From Aporrectodea caliginosa (Eukaryota; Annelida; Clitellata; Crassiclitellata; Lumbricidae), in the NCBI GenBank assembly GCA_020284085.1, contig JACEVL010000522.1, forward strand, positions 1-64,000: a stretch of DNA of 64,000 bases, in the 5' to 3' direction. How positions within the stretch are numbered: the stretch's first letter is position 1; each line of letters opens with the position of its first letter. The notes beneath the pieces were generated by a model. The model had not been told where the DNA came from. It did not search any database and saw only the letters and a list, made by a program, of their open reading frames with translations. Positions 42,975-54,564 of the stretch are shown here, piece after piece. The translations under genes and the position numbers were made by a program.

Positions 42975-43178
42975 CCCCGAAATTTCTAAATTCTACAACG
43001 CCCAAAGAAAACCTATAGGCCTTATAAGCTTAAGTCACGGGAGCCAGCGCATTATTCAGCGGAGCTCAGTAATTTTCTCACCTACGCAGTACGCACATCA
43101 GCGCTCGTGAATAACTGGTGCCCTGCGCTTGGTTTTCGAGTGGCGCTTTTGAAGTTTGTAGATTACGATTACGATCAG
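42975..43178. repeat. Two L2-type tails in opposite orientation
   Basis: A minus-strand tail (42975-43066: TCTACAACGCCCAAAG..., GTCACGGGAGCCAGCGCATT) faces a plus-strand tail (43096-43178: GCGCTCGTGAATAACTGGTG, TTACGATTACGATC). Together they form an imperfect inverted repeat of about 200 bp. Confidence 0.65.
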
Positions 43179-43194
43179 TCATTGTTTTAGTCCT

Positions 43195-45650
43195 CTTTAA
43201 CGAACCACAGCACTTAGAGAGTCACGTTCCTGTTTGCTGGCAAAGCCCCACCACACTTGGGAACAATAAAGCATTCGGTTGACAGTGGTGGACCGGACCA
43301 CATCATATAGCCTGACTCCCAAGAGCCCATGCGAGATTAAAATACGATGGGCGTGGAGAGATTGCTTGGCCCGTACACAAATCTTTTGGATATGGGAGGA
43401 AAAACCGAGCTTTGCGGAAATCTCGATACCCAATATATTCAGGGATGTGACCCTTTTTATGCCACGTATAATTGGAGGACCTTGTTCAAGATTCACATTT
43501 GGTCTGGTCAAGATAATTTCGTTAGATTTAGAATGGTTTAGGTGGAGATTACATTTGCGAGCCCAGGCACTAATGTGATCTAATTCTGCATCAGTGGTGG
43601 AAATATTTGAAGCCAAGATCAAAAGATAGCAATCATCAGCATATTTGAAGATATAATTGAAGGTGTGGAGAGGTTTAAGACCAGAGATGGCCACTAAGAA
43701 GTTTGCTGGGCCCATACGAGAACCCTGTATTATACTAGTGTGATGCTCGCCATCTCCTCCCCGACTGTGCGCTACTACAGGCGGTTTATGTAAAGGAGTG
43801 GTAACGTTTTGAAGTGAGATTTGAGTTCTGTTGATGTTCGATAATGTAGAGTAGTCTTTAGGTCTAGCACCAGTTTCCTGTCTAAATCCAGGTTTCACAG
43901 AGAAACGGTAATCAGGTTGTGGGCGGTCCTTTAATCTAGTGCTTCTGCGTGGGCCTGCAGTCTCGGGTTCAATTCCATCCGATTCTTTTAATACTGGATT
44001 CTTGACGAAGGTTTCCAAGGGTAAGGCTGCGGCGGAAGGGAGTTCGGCAACTTTCGGTTGAGGTTCCGAAAAGTCAGGGTTCGTAGTGGTACTCACTTCC
44101 TTACTTACTTGTCTATTTGCTTCTAGGAATTCTATTCTATCCAACAGACTTCTCTGGTCTCCAGCCAATTCAGATTGAGCTTTAGACATTTCAGATTGGA
44201 TTCTAGACAATTCAAAGTGGGATCTAGACAATTCAGACTGGTTTCTAGACAATTCAGACTGCCCTTCAAACAGGTCCGTAAGTCTCCTATCCATCTTGTC
44301 TTGTCCCTCCGTGAGTCGGTCATCTAGTCGTTTGTCCAATTTATTTTGTCCATCAGCTAATTTATTTTGTCCAGCCGACACCTTCTCTATACTTTCCAAC
44401 ACGCGTTCAAGAATAGAGGCTCGAATCAACTCTGGTGAAAGAGGCCTGACTTCACCTTGCTCACTTACTTCCAAAGAATGCAATGATTCACGAGACATAG
44501 TTAGAAATTATTATTAAAGATTATGCAACAACAGTCTCAATTATATACAACAATTCAAGTAAAACATTCAACTTAATCCTACGCAGTTTCTACTGGCAGT
44601 GACTTGCAATTACAATCAAATTAAAGAAACAGATGATTATTTACCCATCTTTGGAACAAAGGACATGATTAATAATCCACGGCAATTATAGGTTACGAAG
44701 GCAGAAGATAATCCATCGAATAAGCGGAGACGACGGCAGAGATTAATCCAGCGAATACGATAAAATCCCGTTACGAGTTCACATTTCCTCGCAATTCAGA
44801 CAATCGACAATATTATTCCAACCGTATTCGTTTCTACTTTAAACTTCTATAGCGCACTATTTAACTCTTAGGAAGAGACTAACGCAAGTGTTTCTCAATT
44901 CCTTATCTAATCTACTTCGAAAACGGGGACTCAAAAATAACTAATCCTGGACGACTTGGCGACGACTCCATAGTAATCCATCGTTACGGGATCTAACCTC
45001 TAGGACGTCTCGGCAGCAAGTGACAAATTTAGATGGCAGCAAGCGCTCTTAACACCACTTCTACCAATCAGCGATCAGCCTCAAATGCTAACCTTATATG
45101 GACACGAAATAAGACAGAAAATCGATGACGTAGGGGATGAGTCAGTGGTTCTGCTGCTGTATCAGAGCGTGCCTAGCGCGTGATCAGAGGCTGAAGGAAA
45201 ATTTCAATAATAATGCTATCAACGGCGAAACTACCGAGGCCAAGCACGACACCATCGTTTCATCGGCTCGCCACGTTCCTACCGCTAGAGGTCTCAGGGG
45301 GCAGACACAAGTAATTCTAAAAATAGCCTCTAGTAATAATTTTATAGATCATTACACTAGCATTGATGTGAGCCAAGGAAGAGATCACGCCGCGGAACTT
45401 GGTGCAATGACTACGATTGCTCAAGAGGGAGAGAATCCAGTTGAAGATATTAACAGGTATAGGTAGAGAGGCCAGTTGATCGGCCAAGTAAGAGTGCCTG
45501 ACTGTATCAAAGGCTTTGGAGAAATCTAGAGAAATAAGGCGGACATAAGGTTCAGATTTAAGCGAGTTAAGAATACAGTCAGTGATGGCTATGAGTGCAG
45601 CAGAGGTAGAACCAGAAGGCCTGAAGGCGACAGTCGTAAGTAAGTAAGCA
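43195..45650 (-). pseudogene. Non-LTR reverse transcriptase, family A, split by a 1.6-kb insert
   Basis: From 45650 the minus strand gives FRPSGSTSAALIAITDCI, SLDFSKAFDTVRHSYLADQL, then FNWILSLLSNRSHCTKF up to 45361. The same RT resumes at 43738 with SIIQGSRMGPANFLVAI, FKYADDCYLLI and LGIEISAKLGFSSHIQK, MLYCSQVWWGFASKQERDSL. The order of RT motifs shows one element interrupted at 43739-45356. Confidence 0.8.
43739..45356 (-). mobile_element. 1,618-bp insert with TGT...ACA ends and coiled-coil Gag-like ORF
   Basis: The ends TGTGATGCTC and GATCATTACA are inverted at 8 of 10 bases, flanked by the 4-bp repeat CTAG (43735-43738, 45357-45360). No LTR pair is present. The minus-strand frame starts at 44498 (MSRESLHSLEV). 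It has heptad-like QNKLADGQNKLDKRL and QSELSRNQSELSRSHFELSR repeats, then RRSTRLKDRPQPDY, a motif common at the end of gypsy-type integrases. It runs without a stop into the LINE. TGT..ACA ends and a 4-bp duplication fit Ginger-like elements; a deleted retroelement is the alternative. Confidence 0.55.
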
Positions 45651-46046
45651 ACGACCTACAATACACACAGCTACGCTTTATCTATTCTGTGGTTATACAC
45701 AGCACTGGGAAACTATATGTGACGTGCTGACGTCGTATGAAATAGTTTTTATTTAGCGATGATCGAGGTTCCCGAAAATGTCGCGTCTTGTCTACCTAGT
45801 TCTAGTAAAAAGGGTGACCCTAATTAAGCGGGGCTTGTGACCCCTTTGGGTCTCCTCTGTTCCCTAGTCAATGCACCGATATGTATTAGTCAAGTTATAA
45901 TTGTTGTTAATAAATTTATTGTTAAATGCATTGTGCTTCTGGAAATAAAAAGTTGTCAGTTGTCAGTTGTAAGACACTGTCTGCGCGGACTTGCACCTCC
46001 AAACCTGGCGGATCATTTTGTGCTGATATATTTTCCGGGACGGTCT
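45651..46046. other. No gene recognised
   Basis: Unique-looking sequence between LINE A and FB1. No motif support for any frame. Confidence 0.4.
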
Positions 46047-46055
46047 CAATAATTG

Positions 46056-46959
46056 GGTACCCCGTCAGAACGGCCCAGGACAAATCGGCCCCGACAAAAC
46101 GGCCCCGACAAATGGGCCCCGACAAAACGGCCCCGACAAAAGGGCCCTCGTCAAAATGGCCTCGACAAAACAGCCCCGTCATTTCGGCCCCCGTCATAAC
46201 GGCCCCCGTCATATCGGCCCCCGTCAAATCGGCCCCCGTCAAATCGGTCCCCGTCAAATCGGCCCCCGTCAAATCGGCCCCGGTCATATCGGCCTCAGTC
46301 ACATCAGCCCCTCACAAAATATCCCATGTCCCAAGTACTTTAAGTTGGATTGATGAAAAGAATTCTTTGCGTAAATAGAACTCGGATTGGTAAAACCGTA
46401 GTTTACCTTGACAATTATTTTATGTAGTCAGTTTAACATGGAAGTTGGATTGCTGAAAATAATTTTGGCTTTAAAATGGAAGCTGGATTTATGAAAAATA
46501 ATTCGTTGCGTAAATAGAAGTTGGATTTATGAATGTTGTCATTGAAAGCATTTAAATAAGCTTAATTAAATACATTGTACGCCAACCAGTTATCATTAGA
46601 CGATGTACACGCTCCTAGTCCATTGTCCAGCTGAACCGTCGCAACCGTTTCAACATAGTTTGTCAGCGTAAGCTTAAAAGTACTAGGAACATTGGATATT
46701 TCGTATGGGGCCGATATGACTGGGGCCGATATGACGGGGCCGATATGACTGGGGCCGATATGACGGGGGCCGATATGACGGGGGCCGATTTGACGGGGGC
46801 CGATTTGACGGGGCCGTTATGACGGGGCCGAAATGACGGGGCTGTTTTGTCGAGGCCATTTTGACTGGGGCTGTTTTGTCGGGGCCGTTTTGTCGGGGCC
46901 CATTTGTCGGGGCCGTTTTGTCGGGGCCGATTTGTCCTGGGCTGTTATGACGGGTCACT
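46056..46959. mobile_element. Foldback element FB1, 904 bp, with 9-bp target duplication
   Basis: The arms 46056-46330 and 46690-46959 are inverted copies built from GTCAAATCGGCCCCC-type 17-18 bp subrepeats (GACAAAACGGCCCC towards the outside). Outer ends share CCCAGGACAAATCGG. CAATAATTG flanks at 46047-46055 and 46960-46968. The centre has AAGTTGGATTGATGAAAA-like units. It resembles foldback elements of the Mutator-like type, which leave 9-bp duplications. It has no transposase. Confidence 0.85.
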
Positions 46960-46968
46960 CAATAATTG

Positions 46969-47686
46969 CGTTCTGCAGGGAATTAGGCCTACAGCCTAAT
47001 AGGCCTGTGGAAAGCCAGATGGCAGTCTACTGCAAGGACATTCGTCTTATCTGGTCCAGCAACATGGACTGCTCTAGTAGGCCTGCTGCCTGTTGCGCTT
47101 CAGAATCCTGAAATAGGCATATCAGTCAGAAGCATGGGCACAAACACGGTCCTGAAGTTGGGGGGACCTACTAGAATGTCTGAGTGGGGAAATTGCGGGC
47201 GCCGAAGGCGCGAAGCTGCGATTGCCGAAGGCAAGAAGCCCCTATAGGGGGTATAGGGGAGCGTCCTAAGCTCCCCCATCGCATCTCAGAAGCCGACGCA
47301 TTTTTGAGCATTTGATGCCAAATGGAATACATTTTGGGCTCTAATTTACCTCAAAATTTTCACTGATGATTTCGATTTAAAAGTAGGCCTACCTAACATG
47401 AGCGGAGTTTATCAGAGGTTAGGGGTCTCATGAACCCACAGCCAGTGTGATTCTCCTTACAGATTTTATTTTAGTTATAGTTACAGTTATAGTTAATGGT
47501 TTCTTATTTTAGTTATAGTTATAGTTATAGTTAGTATTATTTTTTAGTTATAGTTAATGGATTTTTATTTTAGTTAATTTTAGTTACTACTTAGTTACAA
47601 TAATTAAGGTTAAAGTAAAATTGTGCTTATTAACACGCTGTTTCACAATTTGATCAGATCTTTGAAAGCCTTTGAAGCATGGGTGC
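46969..47686. other. Non-coding; TAGTTA-rich run and a hAT-like GC-rich block
   Basis: TAGTTATAGTTATAGTTA repeats lie at 47467-47600. A GCGGGCGCCGAAGGCGCGAA block near 47200 recalls internal MITE sequence. No gene. Confidence 0.4.
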
Positions 47687-47695
47687 ATTAATGCA

Positions 47696-49965
47696 GGTTC
47701 CGCGACAACTCGTCAAACGACATTTCGTATAACGACACTTCGTCTACGGCAATTCGTATAACGACATTTCGTCTACTAGTGTATCTGTATCCATTACGGC
47801 TAAAAGCTAGTGGTTCTCTTGATTTACCGGTCGATGTTTTAAAACAGTTTGGTAACTTTATATCTCCGCCGTTGACTCATTTGATTAATCAATCTTTAGT
47901 TACGGGCATTGTTCCTCAAAACATGAAGATTGCTAACATCTCCCCTATTTTTAAAACAGGGGATTGTTGTGAGGTGGTGAATTATCGTCCCATCTCAAAA
48001 TTACCCTGCTTCTCAAAAATATTAGAGAAGGTCATGTATAAGCGTGTTTATGACTTTCTAACAGTTAATAATATTTTATATGATAAACAATTTGGATTTA
48101 GGAAGAATCACTCTACTAACTTAGCTATCATCGAAGTTATAGATAAAATCTCGGAAGCTATGGATGACCGCAGTTGTACACTGGGTGTATTCCTTGATCT
48201 GTCGAAAGCCTTCGACACTTTAAATCATAATATACTTTTTGCAAAATTACACCATTATGGTATCCGCGGTATTGCTTTAGAATGGTTTAAGTCTTACTTC
48301 ACTAACAGATTTCAACAAGTCTCTTATGCTGGTATTCTCTCTAACATGGCACCCTTACTCTGTGGGGTTCCGCAAGGTTCTGTATTGGGTCCTTTATTAT
48401 TTTTAATTTATATAAATGATATTACAAATTGCTCTCTGGTTTTGAACTTGGTACTGTTTGCAGATGACACCTCTGCATTTGTATTTAGCAAAAATTACTA
48501 TGACCTCTTCCACACAATGAACTTAGAATTAAGCCACTTGTCTTGTTGGTTTCAAGTTAATATGCTATCTTTGAATATTAAGAAATCTAACTATATGTTA
48601 TTTAAAAGTCGTAGAACAAGGATACCTGAATCCTTTAACCCTATCTTAACCATTGATAACACTCAATTATGCCGGGTGTCCACAGTCAAATTTTTGGGTG
48701 TCATCATTGATGAGAACCTTACTTGGAAAGCCCATGTCCAGCATGTGTTAAATAAAGTCTCCAAAATTACAGGAATTATTTTTAAACTTAAATGGTCTCT
48801 GCCAAGCTCATCCTTGAAGTTATTATATACAACTCTTCTATTGCCATATCTAAATTACTGTACTTTAGTTTGGGCTGGTGGCTATCAGAGCATGCTTAAG
48901 CCTGTATTTTTATTACAAAAGAGGGCAGTTAGAACTATCTGTGGAGTCCACCATGCAACTGAGAGCTCAAGTCTGTTTAAATCTCTCAAGTTATTAACAA
49001 TTTATGATATTTATAAATTACAATTGGCAGTCTTAATGTATCGGCACCAAGTGGGAATGCTCCCTGCACTATTTAGTAACTACTTTCTTGTAAACGCCGT
49101 AATGCATGACCATAACACCAGATATAGGCAGAACTATCGATCTGAGGTCTGCAGAATAAATGTCCGATATTTTTCTGTTAGAGTTAAAGGCCCACAGTTA
49201 TGGAATTCGATTAATACTAATATACGTGAGTCACATTCATTAATAGCATTTAAAAGTACTTATAAAAACTATTTGATTGATTTGTATTGACTGCATTCAC
49301 TAAGTATTGTTGGACACTCGAACAGTTGTGTTTCGTTGTCTCATACGTTTGGTCACATACGATCACAGTACATCTTGTTGATGGAATATTCTATTGCTAA
49401 CATAATAATTATGGGGATGACTAGATAAGCTGAGTCAGCTTCTTCTCCCCATTGAATCGTTTACTACACAGGATCATTGATGAACAATTCTGAGACTGTT
49501 TAACTTGCTATGTACTTTGATCACCCATACTGTACGATCGTTTTACTGTTCGATTCTGAATAAACTAAACTAAACTAAACTAAAAAGCTAATCAACAGAG
49601 GCCGCTTTCTTATAGTTTCGCTAAAACGTGCTATATATTCTCAGGAATCCAGCTTCTAATTACTGACAAGATTATTTTCATCAATCCAGCTTCTGTTGAA
49701 TGGAAACCTATTTTCATCCATGCATCCAGGTTGATTTCCATCTTATTTTTACGCGAAAAATTATTTTGATCAATTCAGCTTCTATTTCAACACAGGAATG
49801 TTTTCATCAATCCCACTTCCATTTCGGGAAACAGTTTTTCATCAATCCAGCTTCCATTTTAAAGTGACAATATCAAATAACTTAGTAGACGAAATGTCGT
49901 TCGACGAATTGTCGCTCGACGAAGTGTCGTATACGAAATGTCGTTCGACGAGTTGTCGTGACACC
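47696..49965. mobile_element. Foldback element FB2, 2,270 bp, carrying a LINE
   Basis: The arms of about 85 bp at 47696-47782 and 49880-49965 are inverted and consist of ACGACATTTCGTATAACGAC-type subrepeats; the outer ends are GGTTCCGCGACAACTCGTC / reverse of GACGAGTTGTCGTGACACC. The 9-bp flanks ATTAATGCA (47687-47695) and ATGAATGCA (49966-49974) differ at one base. The interior 49600-49870 repeats TTTTCATCAATCCAGCTTC, the reverse of the FB1 core, so the two families are related. Confidence 0.8.
47784..49587 (+). pseudogene. LINE (family D) with long open RT, 5' truncated
   Basis: A 503-codon frame (47779-49290) contains KASGSLDLPVDVLKQF, VNYRPISKLPCFSKILEKVM, KQFGFRKNHSTNLAII, VFLDLSKAFDTLNHNILFAK, LCGVPQGSVLGPLLFLIYIN, VLFADDTSAF, KFLGVIIDENLTWKAHVQHV and a complete C-terminus. 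The RT active site is FADD. The 3' end has AATAAA and (CTAAA)n. The endonuclease is missing, but the RT frame is intact, suggesting a recent insertion, here into FB2. Confidence 0.85.
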
Positions 49966-49974
49966 ATGAATGCA

Positions 49975-50724
49975 CGAGTTTCCAAAGTAACTGACAAATT
50001 GCATAATAAAAATATCGCATCTTTTCGTTCTCATTTATGACGAATCATCCATATTGCACTTCCTATTTTTATTTTTTGTATTAACGAAAATAAAGATGAA
50101 GTTTCGTTATTGTTATTTTCGTTATAGTTATAGTTATAGTTAACGAAATCATATTTTATTTTCGTTAACGAACATTTTCGTTATCGTTAACGAGAACCAC
50201 ACTGCCCACAGCACAGACTCGACCGTGCGTCATTAAGGTATAGCTATAACACTTGGACAACCTGAATGCATTGATGATTCAGCACGCGTCAGCAATGGAC
50301 GCAAAGAACCAATGCATTCACCCTGGTACAATCAGCTGTATCTGCCTGTTTGTGATACATTAATTGGCCAGTTGGAGTTCCGTTTCGACAAGGACAGTTT
50401 GATCATGGTCAAATCCGTTGATGCCGTATTGCACTGCGATAAAGATGGAATCAAGGCGCTTGTTGACAAATAGGCCTACGCCGATGTCCTTAACATCAAT
50501 CCTCAAGTTCTGGCATCCTAAATGGAACTGTTTTCAAGCACGGAAACTGAAATTACTTTTGAAGTCAGAAGGAAAAGACCGAAGATATTTATCCTCATAA
50601 TTACTACAGAATGGTACAGCTAGCACTAACGTTTTGCCTGTGGGTTCAGCAACCGCCGACATAAGTTTTTCAGCGATGCGATCATGCGACGCATAAGTAA
50701 GTGTGATCAACCACAGCGCTCGTG
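49975..50724. other. Non-coding; TTCGTTATAG/AACGAAAAT-rich runs
   Basis: TTATAGTTATAGTTATAGTT and TTTCGTTAACGAACATTTTC runs occur at 50100-50190. No gene recognised. Confidence 0.4.
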
Positions 50725-50792
50725 AATAAGCTGGTGCCCTGCGCTTGGCTTCCAGTGGCGCTTTAGAAGTTTGGAGATTACGATTACGATGG
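50725..50792 (+). repeat. L2-type 3' tail with ATTACG repeats
   Basis: GCGCTCGTGAATAAGCTGGT, GCCCTGCGCTTGG, GTGGCGCTTTAGAAGTTTGG then AGATTACGATTACGATGG. Confidence 0.7.
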
Positions 50793-50990
50793 ACTTTTCT
50801 TCGCTGGCTCTTCTGAACATTGAATATGATCTGGCGACTGCTTTAATCCCCGAAGACCTCGTTCTCATGTATGCACACAGTGGAACTCATGCTTACTGCT
50901 GCATTAGCGTATAGCCTAGTTAGTCGACTGCGATGTAAGGCCATAGCGTTAGTTTGTTACTGATACTGATAGTGGGGGGCCCAGACACTC

Positions 50991-52335
50991 AGTCATTTCA
51001 AGTTGATGCAAAAGTTTCGTTTTCACTACCAATTTGAGGGTAATGGTCCGTAGATCAATATTCGTCCGAGGGGAAAGCATGCAGATAAAAAATGAATTGT
51101 GGGGGGCTCGAAAACCCCCTCTGACCTATGGGAAATATTTGTATTTTTTCCAGTCATTTCAAATAGATGCAAAAGTTTCTTTTTCAGTACCAATTTGAAG
51201 GTAATGGTCTATAGACCAATATTGGTCCGAGGGGAAAGTATTCAGATAAAAAAAGAAGCGTGGGGGCTCGAAAAACCCTCCAGCCTATGCAAAACATGTG
51301 TATTTTGCTCCAGTCATTTCCAGTAGATGCATAAGTTTCGATTATTCAGTACCAATTTGAAGGTAATGGTCTCTAGATCAATATTTGTCCGAGGGGAATG
51401 CATTCAGATTAAAAAATGAAGCGTGGGGGTTCGAAACCCCCTCCGTCCTTTGCGAAATATGTGGATTTTACTCCAGTCATTTCAAATAGATGCAAAAGTT
51501 TCTTTTTCAGTATCAATTTGAAGGTAATGGTCTATGGATCAATACTGGTCCGAGATGAAAGCATTCAGATAAAAAAAATAAAGCGTGGGGGGTTCGAAAT
51601 CCCCCGGCCTATGATAAATATGTAAACTGTTGTAACTTTTGATTGGATGGTCCGATCTGAACAAATGTGGTATGTATGGATTCAGAATCAAGAGTTGCAA
51701 GTGATAGTAACACAGAAGCAGTGATGGTGCCAGTGTTGGGGCATATCCACAAAACTAGAGAAAGTGTCATAAGGAAGTTGCTAATAAACCGGCTATAACA
51801 AATTGAACCTACATATAGTTAAGTATTGCATATTGTTCTTGTCCAGCTACTTCGCACATGTACACTTGCAAAGACATGTGCATTTCAATTTCGCCTTCAT
51901 GCACTTGCAGAGAGAGCAGGTACTTGTGCAAGTGCACTTCACATCCAGGTGGAATACATCCCTGGCGAGGGGCAGCGACGTCCATATGGGAAGCAGCTTG
52001 CCTTCCTCTTCCTTCCACCCATGATTAGTAGGGTTGTTCAAAGGCATCATGGACCTATGAGCTGTTGTCAATATGCTCGCTTGGAATACACTTCTTTTGA
52101 GTTGTTGATCCAAAGCATCGGTTGTTCGGGGAATTCTCTCCACATCCCTAGTCTTCTGTGAGAACACCTTCATTCGGACAAGGTCGACGTTAATGTCATC
52201 TTTGGAGTCACTGGAGTACAGCCTACAGACGAATCTTGTTGCCACTTCTTTCAATCTTGGTGATGTTTGAAATGGAGTGTCGACAACAGTTGCAAATTCC
52301 TCCATGAGGAATGGCACTGCATGCATCAACTTGCA
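50991..52335. repeat. Left arm of a 3.6-kb palindrome
   Basis: It starts TCAGTCATTTCAAGTTGATG, exactly where the right arm ends (reverse complement at 54545-54564). Four units of about 160 bp carry AGTCATTTCAAATAGATGC, then CAATTTGAAGGTAATGGTCT and TCCGAGGGGAAAGCATTCAG, and a GGGGGTTCGAAACCCCC hairpin. The inner part encodes the C-terminal half of the PIN/XPG-like protein on the minus strand. Confidence 0.9.
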
Positions 52336-52718
52336 GCAGTAGGCTATCGCTTACCTTTGAACTTGAACGAAGACCTGATGTCTGATCCTGTAAACCCGTG
52401 AAAGAGGGTAATTGCTTTGCACGTTATCGCTCCATGGTTTGAGGCGATAGTGTTGAGGGAGATCATTCTAATTGTCTTTCCCACTTTGAAGGAGATCCAG
52501 ATTTCTGCAGCAGGATTCGGAGCCTTGATATGATGGAAATTACTCAACAGAATTATGACAACATCAGTATCTCCGGCATGAACCATCCCAAGTGACCATG
52601 TTTGAAGTGCGTGTAAGAGATGTATAAGGACACGAGTGTCTGCTTCTTCATGGTTGCACTGCTCCATTGGTGGACTGTTTCCTACATGATGGACTTCATC
52701 ACCTGCAGTGATGTACAT
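51847..52718 (-). pseudogene. PIN/XPG-like protein fragment of an uncharacterised multicopy family
   Basis: Frame 52718-52344 reads CNHEEADTRVLIHLLHALQT, GDTDVVIILLSNFHHI and LFHGFTGSDIRSSFKFKGKR. Frame 52329-51847 continues with FATVVDTPFQTSPRLKEVAT, LYSSDSKDDINVDLVRMKVF, WKEEEGKLLPIWTSLPLARD and a Cys-rich end (CTCTSTCSLCKCMKAKLKCT, CLCKCTCAK). EADTR with DTDV and a later TGxD resembles the acidic layout of FEN/XPG or PIN-fold nucleases; that functional reading is inference. The two frames are offset, and the N-terminus is missing. Confidence 0.6.
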
Positions 52719-52738
52719 ATCCTTTTAATAACTGAAAG

Positions 52739-54564
52739 TTGATGCACGAAGTGCCATTCCTCATGGAGGAATTTGCAACTGTCGTCGACACTCCATTTCA
52801 AACATCACCAAGGCTGAAAGAAGTGGCAGCGAGATTCGTCTGTAGGCTGTACTCCAGTGACTCCAAAGATGACATTAACGTCGACCTTGTCCGAATGAAG
52901 GTGTTCTCACAGAAGACTAGGGATGTGGAGAGAATTCCCCGAACAACCGATGCTTTGGATCAACATCTCAAAAGAAGTGTATTCCAAGCGAGCATATTGA
53001 CAACAGCTCATAGGTCCATGATGCCTTTGAACAACCCTACTAATCATGGGTGGAAGGAAGAGGAAGGCAAGCTGCTTCCCATATGGACGTCGCTGCCCCT
53101 CGCCAGGGATGTATTCCACCTGGATGTGAAGTGCACTTGCACAAGTACCTGCTCTCTCTGCAAGTGCATGAAGGCGAAATTGAAATGCACATGTCTTAGC
53201 AAGTGTACATGTGCGAAGTAGCTGGACAAGAACAATATGCAATACTTAACTATATGTAGGTTCAATTTGTTATAGCCGGTTTATTAGCAACTTCCTTATG
53301 ACACTTTCTCTAGTTTTGTGGATATGCCCCAACACTGGCACCATCACTGCTTCTATGTGTTAATATCACTTGCAACTCCTGATTCTGAATCCATACATAC
53401 CACACATGTTCAGATCGGACCATCCAATCAAAAGTTACAACAGTTTACATATTTCGCATAGGCCGGGGGCTTTCGAACCCCCACGATTAATTTTTTTATC
53501 TGAATGCTTCCCCTCGGACCAGTATTGATCTATAGACCATTACCTTCAAATTGGTACTGAAAAAGAAACTTTTGCATCTATTTGAAATGACTGGAGAAAA
53601 AATCCACATATTTGGCAAAGGACGGAGGGGGTTTCGAACCCCCACGCTTCATTTTTTAATCTGAATGCTTTCCCCTCGGACCAGTATTGATATAGAGATC
53701 ATTACCTTCAAATTGGTACTGAAAAAAATAAACTACTGGAAATGACTGGAGCAAAATACGCATATTTCGCATAGGCCGGAAAATGGATTTAGAACCCCCA
53801 CGCTTTTATATGCAATACACGCTTTTATGTGCAATCTGCATGTTAATACCACTTGCATCTCATGATTCTGAATCCATACATACCACATTTGTTCAGATCG
53901 GACCATCCAATCAAAAGTTACAACAGTTTACATATTTATCATAGGCCGGGGGATTTCGAACCCCCACGCTTTATTTTTTTTATCTGAATGCTTTCATCTC
54001 GGACCAGTATTGATCCATAGACCATTACCTTCAAATTGATACTGAAAAAGAAACTTTTGCATCTATTTGAAATGACTGGAGTAAAATCCACATATTTCGC
54101 ATAGGACGGAGGGGGGTTTCGAACCCCCACGCTTCATTTTTTAATCTGAATGCATTCCCCTCGGACAAATATTGATCTAGAGACCATTACCTTCAAATTG
54201 GTACTGAATAATCGAAACTTATGCATCTACTGGAAATGACTGGAGCAAAATACACATGTTTTGCATAGGCTGGAGGGGGTTTTCGAGCCCCCCACGCTTC
54301 TTTTTTTATCTGAATACTTTCCCCTCGGACCAATATTGGTCTATAGACCATTACCTTCAAATTGGTACTGAAAAAGAAACTTTTGCATCTATTTGAAATG
54401 ACTGGAAAAATACACATATTTCCCTTAGGCCAGAGGGGGTTTTCGAGCCCCCCACAATTCATTTTTTATCTGCATGCTTTCCCCTCGGACGAATATTGAT
54501 CTACAGACCATTCCCTTCAAATTGGTAGTGAAAACGAAACTTTTACATCAACTTGAAATGACTG
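52739..54564. repeat. Right arm of the palindrome, with extra tandem units
   Basis: It is a near-identical inverted copy of the left arm. The plus frame 52739-53221 repeats the C-terminal half of the gene with only about five residue changes. Six repeat units are present against four on the left, because a block of about 480 bp near 53393 is duplicated at about 53873. Confidence 0.9.

Noticed and set aside
52344..52718. Palindrome centre as a separate host gene
   Set aside because: Its frame continues in sense into the left-arm coding half, so it is part of one fragment.
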